A stretch of DNA of 49,480 nt from Gammaproteobacteria bacterium. GTDB taxonomy: Bacteria > Pseudomonadota > Gammaproteobacteria > SZUA-229. The translations under genes were made by a program, and so were the position numbers. Every line of letters starts with the position of its first letter. The stretch's first letter is position 1. The DNA lies in the NCBI GenBank assembly GCA_026995045.1, contig JALWPK010000203.1, positions 1 to 49,480 on the forward strand. Reading direction: 5' to 3'. Positions 27,621 through 35,555 of the stretch are shown piece by piece. The notes beneath the pieces are model-generated. The model ran no database searches. It saw nothing but the letters and a program-made list of their open reading frames with translations, and had not been told where the DNA came from.

Positions 27621-27648
27621 TTTATATAAAACTTTTGTAAAATTTCAA
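27621..27648 (-). promoter_or_regulatory. Candidate sigma-70 promoter for the cupredoxin operon
   Basis: Minus strand: -35 TTGAAA (27643-27648), 16-base spacer, -10 TATAAA (27621-27626), about 140 bases upstream of the start at 27481. The surroundings are A/T-rich, so chance matches are possible. Confidence 0.4.
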
Positions 27649-27747
27649 TATTCACACAAGACTGCAATATTAACCGACATTTTTATATTCTCTCGTTCGG
27701 CTATTATGCTTTTTCAACTATAAAAACAACGTAAAAAAGCTAAAACT

Positions 27748-27812
27748 GAACAATATTTGCTCAGTTTGTCGATTATTGTGTAAATATTTACTGAATGTAA
27801 ATAATATTGTTC
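27748..27812. repeat. Separated 10-base inverted repeat
   Basis: GAACAATATT (27748-27757) and its exact complement AATATTGTTC (27803-27812) are separated by 45 bases, upstream of the candidate promoter. This could be a pair of regulator half-sites or a hairpin. A/T content lowers its significance. Confidence 0.4.
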
Positions 27813-28777
27813 AACCCGATTCCCTAATTTTATTGTCAGAAAATATTACACTTAACGTAAATTTCATTCAGTAAAGGCATCAAACTCTCATTTATGTCCA
27901 GCCAGTTCGCTAACTGCGGCGCCTACACAAATCGAAAATACCGCCGTGGTTCACAACCATGAAGTGTGGAGCGCATAATTTCCACTGATAAAGCAAGGTA
28001 ATATTCTGGCGCCAGGACTGGACGGTAATTCAACAAGTAATGGAGACTAACAGGCCGGTTACTACCGCGCCCCGCCATTGAATTATGCATATCCCGTTAA
28101 CCCGATAAAGCGCTTCGGAATCAGGATAATTAATGACAACTTTTCAGCGCCAATCTCATCATCACTGCCGCCAGCACCCTGACGGTGCGGTATTTGACTG
28201 AAAACCACGAACCTTGTATGCAACAGAGGCGTGGGGCCTGTTATTGCTTCAAACTTGAAGTCCTCTCCCAATACACAATTATCGATTGTATATACAGCCA
28301 CTTACACAAAGAGCGGATGAAAAACCAATGGTGCATAGTATGTGATGGTCAAACTGCCCATGGTTTTCATTTTCAATCCCGGCACATCGTACATAGGGTC
28401 AAAACACGGATTTTATCAATGCGCACTCAACAGCTGCTTGCATAATAACCGAGGGTGTGAGCAAGCCTGACAATGCGGGCGGGTGTGATAAGTATCGAGT
28501 TATTAACGATAACGCCATCAGTCCTCACAAAGATGGGCTGTGGCGTTCTCCGCTTCAACAGGTTTCGCCATAACGGCGGAACAATAAACGTGATTAATGC
28601 CTCGGCTACCACGATACCCGATTGCGCCAATTCAATTTATGACCAATCTGAGCCGAATTTTGACAAGCCTGAATTATATTATGACGAGAATGTTGCTGAT
28701 TTTATTATAATCACTGATACAATACAGAAACGCGCCACTGTTTGAACCAGAAGCGCCTCAGCTGAAGGAATGTAATC

Positions 28778-29611
28778 ATGAGAAGAATTAATGCATTTGC
28801 TGTTTCATACTTGATGGCCGCGCCTGCCGTACACGCAGACATGTTTTTTGAGGCAACCGCTACAGCAATAGGTTTTGATTACATGGAGTTTGATCAAAAC
28901 GGCGTTTTTCTCGACAAGGAAAATGGCGTCATCATCGGTCGTTCAGTATCTATTGGGTACATTGACAAGCTTGTCAGTCATATTATCAAGCACACCAGAT
29001 ATGATGGCGCGGTAGATTACATCGGCAAAACAGTCGGGGTGTCGCCACAACCACTGAATACACAAACGCAAGCAATACTATCACATACCTCATATCGTCA
29101 AATATGGAAAAATCTGCAGCATTATCACGGCGTAACCGTATACCTGGACTTATCACACAGCAGCTGGAGCAGAAACATATTGCCAACAGCAACACCTGTA
29201 GCCAGCAGCGGCCTGAAAGAGTCATATGACTGGTTCAGCGTTGAAGTCGGCATCTTCCTGGATATTATTAGAACGGCCAAACATGCTGTCGAGGTTGGAT
29301 ATGGCAAGTTCAAAAACCTGGACTCTACAATCTCTGTGTTGCTTAAAGGAAATGCCGCTCTGGGCACTAATGATGATATAACAACATTTGGCATTGGCGA
29401 CCAGTCGGGAAACCGTTATACAATAGCTTATCGATATAAAATAAACCATGACTATATCGTAAGTGTTATATACGACAAAATTGATACAGGATTTGGCGCA
29501 AATGACACTATTGTTAGCAGGCCGCCAACTGGCTTGAACACCACGGTTGTGGAGCCAGCTAGCAATGCGCGGCATGCCACAGTAAATGTTAGTCTAGCTG
29601 TTTATTTCTAA
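28778..29611 (+). CDS. Exported protein of unknown function, possible outer-membrane barrel
   Basis: A 277-residue protein with a short signal peptide (about residues 1-20, ending AVHA). After it, alternating hydrophobic stretches such as VTVYLDLSHSSW, YTIAYRYKI and YIVSVIYDKI suggest beta strands, and the last residue is phenylalanine in a VSLAVYF ending, typical of outer-membrane barrels. I recognise no family. AAGGAA lies about 9 bases before the ATG. It is divergent from the cupredoxin operon and followed after 204 bases by the SCO-like gene, so co-function with copper or electron handling is possible but unproven. Confidence 0.65.
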   Translation: MRRINAFAVSYLMAAPAVHADMFFEATATAIGFDYMEFDQNGVFLDKENGVIIGRSVSIGYIDKLVSHIIKHTRYDGAVDYIGKTVGVSPQPLNTQTQAILSHTSYRQIWKNLQHYHGVTVYLDLSHSSWSRNILPTATPVASSGLKESYDWFSVEVGIFLDIIRTAKHAVEVGYGKFKNLDSTISVLLKGNAALGTNDDITTFGIGDQSGNRYTIAYRYKINHDYIVSVIYDKIDTGFGANDTIVSRPPTGLNTTVVEPASNARHATVNVSLAVYF

Positions 29612-29815
29612 AGGCGTCCTGATTCACTCATCCTTGAACGATTAGACCACGAAAAAAGCACAACTAACAGTTTGTTTTGGGCAACTTCGCTATTTACTTC
29701 ATTGTCAACAAGCTGACAATTGCTGAAAAAGACGGCGCAATCATGCGCTGTGGAAACCCTGAATAAATCAGCCTCCATAACACGGGGACACAGAAAGCAC
29801 ACAGCAGGAGTTTAC

Positions 29816-30433
29816 ATGCATAATTTTATTTATACTATCGTATTATTAGCACTGATATCTGGCGACAGTCTTGCCACTGATAATCCAGATCCTCATGCCC
29901 ATCATAGATCCATGATGAATCAAAAAGCGGGGTATCAGGTAGGCCACGCAGATTACCACATCCCCGATGTTACGCTTGTTGATCAACATGGAGTAAAACA
30001 CAACCTTCCTGAGCTGTTGACCAATAATAAGCCCGTCATTGTCAGTTATATTTTTACGACATGCACTACAATATGCCCTGTGTTAACCGCAACCCTGGCT
30101 TCAGCATATAATGATTTGAGCGAAACAAATCCAAGCCCGACCATAGTCTCCATCAGCATTGATCCACAGGAGGATACACCAGCAAAATTACTGGAATATG
30201 CTAAAAAGTATGGTAAGCGCAGGGATTGGTATTTTCTCACAGGCGATCCAGGATCGATTGAGATAACGCAACGATCCATGAATGCATATCGTGGCAGCAA
30301 ACTCAATCACGCACCTCTGACATATATAAAACCCCCATCCAGCTCACACTGGGTAAGGATAGAAGGCTTTACCAGCGCAGGCGCATTAGTAAATGAATAC
30401 CGTAATGCCATCACAGAACAACATGCTAAATAG
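29816..30433 (+). CDS. SCO1/SenC-family copper chaperone
   Basis: A 205-residue thioredoxin-fold protein with a signal peptide (about residues 1-20, ending DSLA). The copper-binding motif is CTTIC (Cys83 and Cys87), and the third ligand of the family is probably His165 in KLNHAPLTY. An N-terminal HAHH stretch (27-30) may add metal affinity. SCO proteins deliver copper to cytochrome oxidase or other cuproenzymes, or act as thiol-disulfide reductases. GGAG lies about 7 bases before ATG 29816. The next gene overlaps its 3' end. Its position beside three multicopper-oxidase homologues suggests it loads copper there. Confidence 0.93.
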   Translation: MHNFIYTIVLLALISGDSLATDNPDPHAHHRSMMNQKAGYQVGHADYHIPDVTLVDQHGVKHNLPELLTNNKPVIVSYIFTTCTTICPVLTATLASAYNDLSETNPSPTIVSISIDPQEDTPAKLLEYAKKYGKRRDWYFLTGDPGSIEITQRSMNAYRGSKLNHAPLTYIKPPSSSHWVRIEGFTSAGALVNEYRNAITEQHAK

Positions 30434-32075
30434 CATTCACTACCGTTGTCTTAGCGCAATCCTGCTGTATGGTATCGTCAGCGTTATTAACGCAACCACA
30501 TTGGATGCCAAAAATATTAATCCCGGAAAAAATATTTATCTTAATGGCATCCTGGCGTCAGGCGAAAACTTGCAAGCCGTGTTGCGCAAAGACGTTACGA
30601 TAAGTGGCGAGCAAGCCGCATGCGTCAACTGTCATCGTAGAAGCGGTCTTGGTACAACCGAGGGCCAAACTATAGTAATGGATATAACCTCCCGCACCCT
30701 GTTCTCGGACATCACATTAAAAGCGCGCAGGTACTTGCAATCAGAATCAAACGGTGCAACGCTCGAGCGCCCTGCCTACACACATAGGCTTCTCAAGCAA
30801 GCCATAGTTCAGGGGATTCGCTCAAATGGCAAGCCATTGAACCATACAATGCCTCGCTACACTTTGACAGACCATGACTACAATAACTTATTCACATATT
30901 TGACAACTTTGTCATCAAAACCCAGCGAAGGAGTAACAGACAAGGTATTTCATATCGCAACAATTATAGATACAGCCGCACCGGATGAAGAGATACACGC
31001 CATGCAGCAGGTTATCACGCAGTATGTTAACGAATATAACACGGAGACAAGATACGAAAGCAAGCGTGTAAAGCATGCGCCAATACAAAAAGAATGGCAC
31101 TACGAAACATATCGAAAAATTCAACACCATTTTTGGCTAATCGACACGGACATCAATCAATGGAGGAATCAACTTGATAGATATTATATGTCACAACCTG
31201 TATTTGCAGTCATCAGCGGGCTAAGCCATAGAAGCTGGGGCGCCGTGGATGCGTTTTGTAACGATTATGCATTACCCTGCATATTCCCTACTGTTGATCA
31301 TCCTGATGCATCCTCAAATAATTATTACTCACTATATTTCTCCAAAGGCATCGCCCTGGAGGCAGAGGCGCTTGCAAAGCACCTGCAAAAACAGGCATCA
31401 AATAACCCAATACATGTACTCCATTTAATAAATGACAAATATGCCAATGATAAGGCGCCAGGCATTATTACGAACAGCCTGTCTCATAATAACAATATCA
31501 AGCTTGAGCGCCGGATTATTTCCAGCACTGACACAGGACACAAGTCCACCCCTGGTGATGATTGGGACTCATATGACGCCATCATTCTATCCCTGTCAAA
31601 CACTCAAATCAGCGAGCTTGTCAAGAAACTGAATTCACGAGGCAACACAAATCAAACACAATATTATGCCTTTTCAAACGCCAAATTTGACAAAGGCATT
31701 ATTGATGCGGTTCGGCAATTAGATCTCAATTTCTTTATTGTGTCCCCATACGTTGATCAAACAATGCAGAAGCGAAAAATGCTACGTGCATCTGTATGGG
31801 CAAAATCAAGAAAAATTGATATCAAATACCCAAGGATTTTGTCGGATACTTTTACCGCTTTTATGATTGCCGGTAACGCTCTGCGGCATTTACGGGGAAA
31901 CTACTATCGGGATTATTTACTGGAACTACTTGAGCACAAGGTAGAACGATCAGTTGTATCATCATTATATCCTCAACTTACTATCGGCCCAGGTCAAAGA
32001 TATGCCGCAAAAGCATGCCGGATAGAAAAAGTCAGCGACTCATTTAACGCAGTTACACCCTGGATAGCACCATAG
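30423..32075 (+). CDS. Cytochrome c domain fused to a periplasmic-binding-like domain
   Basis: About 550 residues. An N-terminal hydrophobic segment (LSAILLYGIVSVINA) is a signal peptide or anchor. A single c-haem site CVNCH (Cys67, Cys70, His71) lies in a class-I cytochrome-like domain of about 120 residues, with MPRYTLTDHDYNNLFTYL as the likely methionine-ligand region and terminal helix. The remaining 400 residues resemble a type-1 periplasmic-binding fold (VFAVISGLSHRSWGAVDAFC, YYSLYFSKGIALEAEALAKHL, DSYDAIILSLSN). I chose ATG 30423, overlapping the SCO stop codon; ATG 30393 is also in frame. A redox sensor or an electron acceptor for the oxidase are both possible. Confidence 0.8.
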   Translation: MLNSIHYRCLSAILLYGIVSVINATTLDAKNINPGKNIYLNGILASGENLQAVLRKDVTISGEQAACVNCHRRSGLGTTEGQTIVMDITSRTLFSDITLKARRYLQSESNGATLERPAYTHRLLKQAIVQGIRSNGKPLNHTMPRYTLTDHDYNNLFTYLTTLSSKPSEGVTDKVFHIATIIDTAAPDEEIHAMQQVITQYVNEYNTETRYESKRVKHAPIQKEWHYETYRKIQHHFWLIDTDINQWRNQLDRYYMSQPVFAVISGLSHRSWGAVDAFCNDYALPCIFPTVDHPDASSNNYYSLYFSKGIALEAEALAKHLQKQASNNPIHVLHLINDKYANDKAPGIITNSLSHNNNIKLERRIISSTDTGHKSTPGDDWDSYDAIILSLSNTQISELVKKLNSRGNTNQTQYYAFSNAKFDKGIIDAVRQLDLNFFIVSPYVDQTMQKRKMLRASVWAKSRKIDIKYPRILSDTFTAFMIAGNALRHLRGNYYRDYLLELLEHKVERSVVSSLYPQLTIGPGQRYAAKACRIEKVSDSFNAVTPWIAP

Positions 32076-32094
32076 CACATCAGAATTTCAGCGC

Positions 32095-32562
32095 TTATAG
32101 AACTATCATATCAGGCAACGTGAACTCGCCTATTTTTACCGTTACTTTCTCGCCTTTTTTTACACGCATACCAGGGTTTGCAAAATACATGAAATATTGC
32201 CTGCCTTTTTTAACGAAGCGTGGCGACTGTCTTAGCACACCAATTTTTTCAGACGCGGGGACTTTTAATTGACTATTATCCAGATCCCGAATAACAACAG
32301 GGATAATTTTTTTATCAAACAGGAGTTTTGACTTTTCGATATCTGTCACTCGAAACCGGAAATCAAGCATGTAGCCAGCGGCTGTTAACCGTATAACAGG
32401 GTCTTTTATTCCCCAGTATTCGTATATTTCAACAGGCTTTGTGTTTTCATCAACACATGGCAACTCACAATTATCATGTGGCCCACATGCGCCCAGCACT
32501 GCAATCAGCAACGCGACCAATATGAATCGTAACCAATAACAGCACATAGGAGGCCTAAGCAT
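32095..32562 (-). CDS. Conserved-type lipoprotein of unknown function
   Basis: About 155 residues. A hydrophobic signal segment ends in the lipobox VLGAC, so it is likely acylated and membrane-bound. The mature part looks all-beta: LDFRFRVTDIEKSKLLFD, IGVLRQSPRFVKKGRQYFMYFANPG and KKGEKVTVKIGEF. No function is known to me. The start is uncertain: ATG 32562 overlaps the end of the upstream cohesin-like gene, and ATG 32547 lies 7 bases after its stop. Either suggests translational coupling with that gene. Confidence 0.7.
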   Translation of the reverse strand: MLRPPMCCYWLRFILVALLIAVLGACGPHDNCELPCVDENTKPVEIYEYWGIKDPVIRLTAAGYMLDFRFRVTDIEKSKLLFDKKIIPVVIRDLDNSQLKVPASEKIGVLRQSPRFVKKGRQYFMYFANPGMRVKKGEKVTVKIGEFTLPDMIVL

Positions 32563-33715
32563 TCCGGTTAATTGCAATAAGAGCAAGGATTGCAAACAGC
32601 ATCGCCATGCCAACGGAAATATATAGACCGATACCAGTATTGCCCTCCTGTGGTATATATGATTCATTCACGCTTGCATCTTCCTTGTCTTCACTGTAGC
32701 CATATTGTTTTTTGCCCGTGTTACGACTATCAGCCGCATTATCGCTATACCCGCCTGGCGATTTAATATCATCGCTTCCAACCTCATCAATATGATTTGT
32801 GTCGCGTCTTCCAGGCATTGCTCTTGATGCTGACTGTGATTGTCTATCAAGCCAGGGGGCGCGTTCTTGACGATTGCTGTAGTTCGCCGAGAGGATCGCT
32901 TCATGCGTATCTGCACCCCCCTCTACCGTTTGATCCGTCTCAGCTATCTTATCCGCTTTTTCCCCCGCACCTGAATTCAGGTGCGCAGTATTTATGAGTA
33001 CCAGGTTATTACCCGTTGTACTGGCTGCTACATTTTGCTTGTTTGAATTCGGCGCATTCGCTTCCTTGGCTACTTGCCCACTGGCCTTGTTATCCTGCTG
33101 ATTGCTCTTGTTGTCACCTGTATCACTGATAGTAGTATCTTGCAGCACGGAATCTGTCGCATCCGTTGCTGCTGTAGTGTCTGTCGATGTCTGTGTATCA
33201 GCAGCAACGCCAGTTTCGGCATTCTCCGTGTTCGGTTGATTGCTCTGTACAACAACAGATGAAACTTTGTTGTTGATAGTCACGGGTATTACCCCGTTTC
33301 CATCCGCGAATGGATTAGCATCAGACTCCGCAACGACAATATTGGAAGCCCCCTCGCCTATGGCAACGACTTGAATGGTTGCAACCGGAATATTTCCTTC
33401 CAGGCCATTAAAATGCGAGAAAAATATATCCTTCACCTGGCCCCGGTTATTATCAATAATGCCGCTTCGATTAACAAAACTCCACGCTGGGCTTATCTGT
33501 ACAGCGGTCACTTTTATGACCTTCTGGTTATAGAATACATTTACACCTCCACCGTGTGTGGTGGGGAAATTGACCAGATCGATAGTTATGCTGGCTGTAT
33601 CACCGATATTTAAATTTGGTGAATTTATATCCACAGCCACTTCTGCAGCGAAACTGTTAAAAACACTCGCAAATAAAAATATACCAAATAATAACAATCG
33701 CTTATAACATTTCAT
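32555..33715 (-). CDS. Membrane-anchored protein with N-terminal cohesin-like domain
   Basis: A 386-residue protein. The signal peptide is about residues 1-23 (ending NSFAA). Residues about 24-150 fit a cohesin-type sandwich: VDINSPNLNIGDTASITIDL, GGGVNVFYNQKVIKVTAV, then IPVATIQVVAIGEGASNIVV and a closing PVTINN strand. A low-complexity region rich in T, D, N, S and Q (about 155-350) acts as a linker, and a C-terminal transmembrane helix (GLYISVGMAMLFAILALIAI) ends in NRNA. The layout of cohesin, flexible stalk and anchor suits a receptor for dockerin-tailed proteins. It is coupled to the lipoprotein gene. Confidence 0.75.
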   Translation of the reverse strand: MKCYKRLLLFGIFLFASVFNSFAAEVAVDINSPNLNIGDTASITIDLVNFPTTHGGGVNVFYNQKVIKVTAVQISPAWSFVNRSGIIDNNRGQVKDIFFSHFNGLEGNIPVATIQVVAIGEGASNIVVAESDANPFADGNGVIPVTINNKVSSVVVQSNQPNTENAETGVAADTQTSTDTTAATDATDSVLQDTTISDTGDNKSNQQDNKASGQVAKEANAPNSNKQNVAASTTGNNLVLINTAHLNSGAGEKADKIAETDQTVEGGADTHEAILSANYSNRQERAPWLDRQSQSASRAMPGRRDTNHIDEVGSDDIKSPGGYSDNAADSRNTGKKQYGYSEDKEDASVNESYIPQEGNTGIGLYISVGMAMLFAILALIAINRNA

Positions 33716-33940
33716 GGTTACAGCTCCGCTGCTCGATCTAGAAATAATGGTTCACAAAATATAGCAGTAATGCATAAGTATAGCGTTGAAATACCTGTTT
33801 TTCGTTGGACAAATCAAAGCCATTTTCCGCCGTCAATACCACCGTAATCTCAAATGTCCGGATTGCAAGCACTCTCAGCTTTCCCCTGCATATCACCGTA
33901 TGACTACATCCAGATCTTCTGTAACACACAGCGGCTCAGG

Positions 33941-33968
33941 CTGACCACGTCATAGTTTATGCTACACT
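33941..33968 (+). promoter_or_regulatory. Candidate promoter for mgtE
   Basis: -35 CTGACC (33941-33946), 16-base spacer and -10 TACACT (33963-33968), about 58 bases before the mgtE start. This lies in the roughly 310-base gap between the cohesin-like gene and mgtE, where no coding sequence is seen. Confidence 0.45.
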
Positions 33969-34026
33969 CCCCGCCAGACGCGGCTCGCCGAGCCTGAACG
34001 CATACTTATTCCGCGGGCAATTACTC

Positions 34027-35385
34027 ATGGCTGAACCTGATCGTTCAGAAAAAACCGAAAGCCAGTTCCAGGCGCTGAACAGGGCGCTGCAAACCGGCAC
34101 CATGCAGCATGCCCGCGCCATGCTGAATGAGCTCACGCCTGCCGAAATTGCGCATCTGCTCGAATCGGTGCCGCCCGCCGAGCGCCAGTTCCTGTGGGAT
34201 CTGGTCGACCCGGAAAAAGAAGGTGAGGTGCTGATCGACCTCAGCGAAGAACTGCGCAACAGCCTGATTCGCGACATGTCGCTGGATGACCTGGTTAACG
34301 CCACCGAAGGCATGGATGTCGATGACCTGGCTGACTTCATCCAGTCACTGCCGGATCGCATCACCACCCAGGTGCTGACCTCGCTCGACACCCAGCACCG
34401 CGAGCGCCTCGAAGCCGTGCTTTCCTACCCGGAGGACAGCGCCGGCGGCCTGATGAACACCGACATGGTGACGGTGCGCGCCGAGGTAACGCTGGATGTG
34501 GTGCTGCGCTATCTGCGCAAGCTGGGGGAACTGCCTGAACACACCGACAGCCTGATTGTCACCACCCGCGACAATACCTATGTCGGCATTCTGCCGTTGA
34601 CCCGGCTGGTCACATCCGATCCGGAATTGACCGTGGGCGAAGTCATGGATCGCGACGCCGAAGTCATCAAGGCCAGTATGGAAGATGATGATGTCGCCAA
34701 GATATTCGAAACCCACGATCTGATTTCAGCGCCGGTTGTCGATGAAAACATGAAACTGCTGGGCCGCATCACCGTGGACGATGTAGTCGACGTGATTCGT
34801 GAAGAAGCCGAGCACTCCGTGCTGAGCATGGCCGGCCTGAATGAAGACGACGACCTGTTCGCGCCGGTGGTGACCAGTTCGCGCCGCCGCGCCATCTGGC
34901 TCGGCATCAACCTGCTGACCGCCTTCATGGCGTCGTGGGTGGTGTCGCATTTTGAAACGACCCTGCAACAGGTTGTCACCGTTGCCGTGTTGATGAATGT
35001 GGTCGCCAGCATGGGCGGCATTGCCGGCACCCAGACGCTGACGCTGGTGATTCGTGGCCTGGCGCTGGGACAAATCAGCCGCAGCAACCGCGGCTGGCTG
35101 TTTTCCAAGGAAGTGATTGTCGGCTTGCTCAACGGGGTTGGCTGGGCGATGGTGATTGCATTGATCGCCGCGCTCTGGTTCAACGACATCCATGTCGCTT
35201 ATGTGATTGCCGCCGCGACCATCATCAACCTGCTGGTGGCTTCTTTCTCCGGCGTCGCCATCCCGCTGCTGATGCGCAAGTTCCATGTCGACCCGGCGCT
35301 GGCCGGCAGCGTGGTTCTGACCACAATCACCGATATTGTCGGTCTGTTTGTGTTTCTCGGTCTGGCGACCGTATTTTTGCTGTAA
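34027..35385 (+). CDS. mgtE: Magnesium transporter MgtE
   Basis: A 452-residue MgtE-type Mg2+ channel. The N-terminal superhelical domain (about residues 20-130) is followed by two CBS domains (about 135-255, for example VGILPLTRLVTSDPELTVGEVMD and GRITVDDVVDVI), then five hydrophobic helices (about 285-452) containing GGIAGTQTLTLVIRGLALG and LAGSVVLTTITDIVGLFVFLG, which form the pore. In related genomes mgtE often follows ptsI directly; here about 19.6 kb separates them. Base composition returns to that of the left-hand housekeeping block. Confidence 0.95.
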   Translation: MAEPDRSEKTESQFQALNRALQTGTMQHARAMLNELTPAEIAHLLESVPPAERQFLWDLVDPEKEGEVLIDLSEELRNSLIRDMSLDDLVNATEGMDVDDLADFIQSLPDRITTQVLTSLDTQHRERLEAVLSYPEDSAGGLMNTDMVTVRAEVTLDVVLRYLRKLGELPEHTDSLIVTTRDNTYVGILPLTRLVTSDPELTVGEVMDRDAEVIKASMEDDDVAKIFETHDLISAPVVDENMKLLGRITVDDVVDVIREEAEHSVLSMAGLNEDDDLFAPVVTSSRRRAIWLGINLLTAFMASWVVSHFETTLQQVVTVAVLMNVVASMGGIAGTQTLTLVIRGLALGQISRSNRGWLFSKEVIVGLLNGVGWAMVIALIAALWFNDIHVAYVIAAATIINLLVASFSGVAIPLLMRKFHVDPALAGSVVLTTITDIVGLFVFLGLATVFLL

Positions 35386-35555
35386 GGCGATTGCTTTTGC
35401 GGCTTACACAGCGCGCAATCAAACACTGATTGATTGTTGCCGATGTGCTGATGCAAGCGCTGACCGGCTCACTCTACTTCTATGAGATAGATCTTGATCC
35501 CTTGTGAAAAAATACCCGCTATGCGGCTATGCCCGCGTCGGATATATACAGCTGA

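Larger units (their letters stand above)
27482..28777. other. Long A/T-rich divergent intergenic region
   Basis: About 1.3 kb between the divergent cupredoxin operon and the gene at 28778. It should hold the promoters of both. A candidate minus-strand promoter (27621-27648) and a 10-base inverted repeat (27748-27812) are listed separately. Reading frames at 28185-28445 and 28473-28745 (plus) and 28083-28301 (minus) show no recognised domain or good ribosome binding site. The last may be a gene remnant. No RNA gene was recognised. Confidence 0.5.

Noticed and set aside
28473-28745. Plus-strand frame of 90 codons before the barrel-like gene
   Set aside because: No ribosome binding site, no signal peptide and no recognised motif; it lies in the likely promoter region.
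14378-33940. Prophage or integrative element explanation for the A/T-rich block
   Set aside because: No integrase, transposase, phage gene, tRNA target or flanking direct repeat could be seen.
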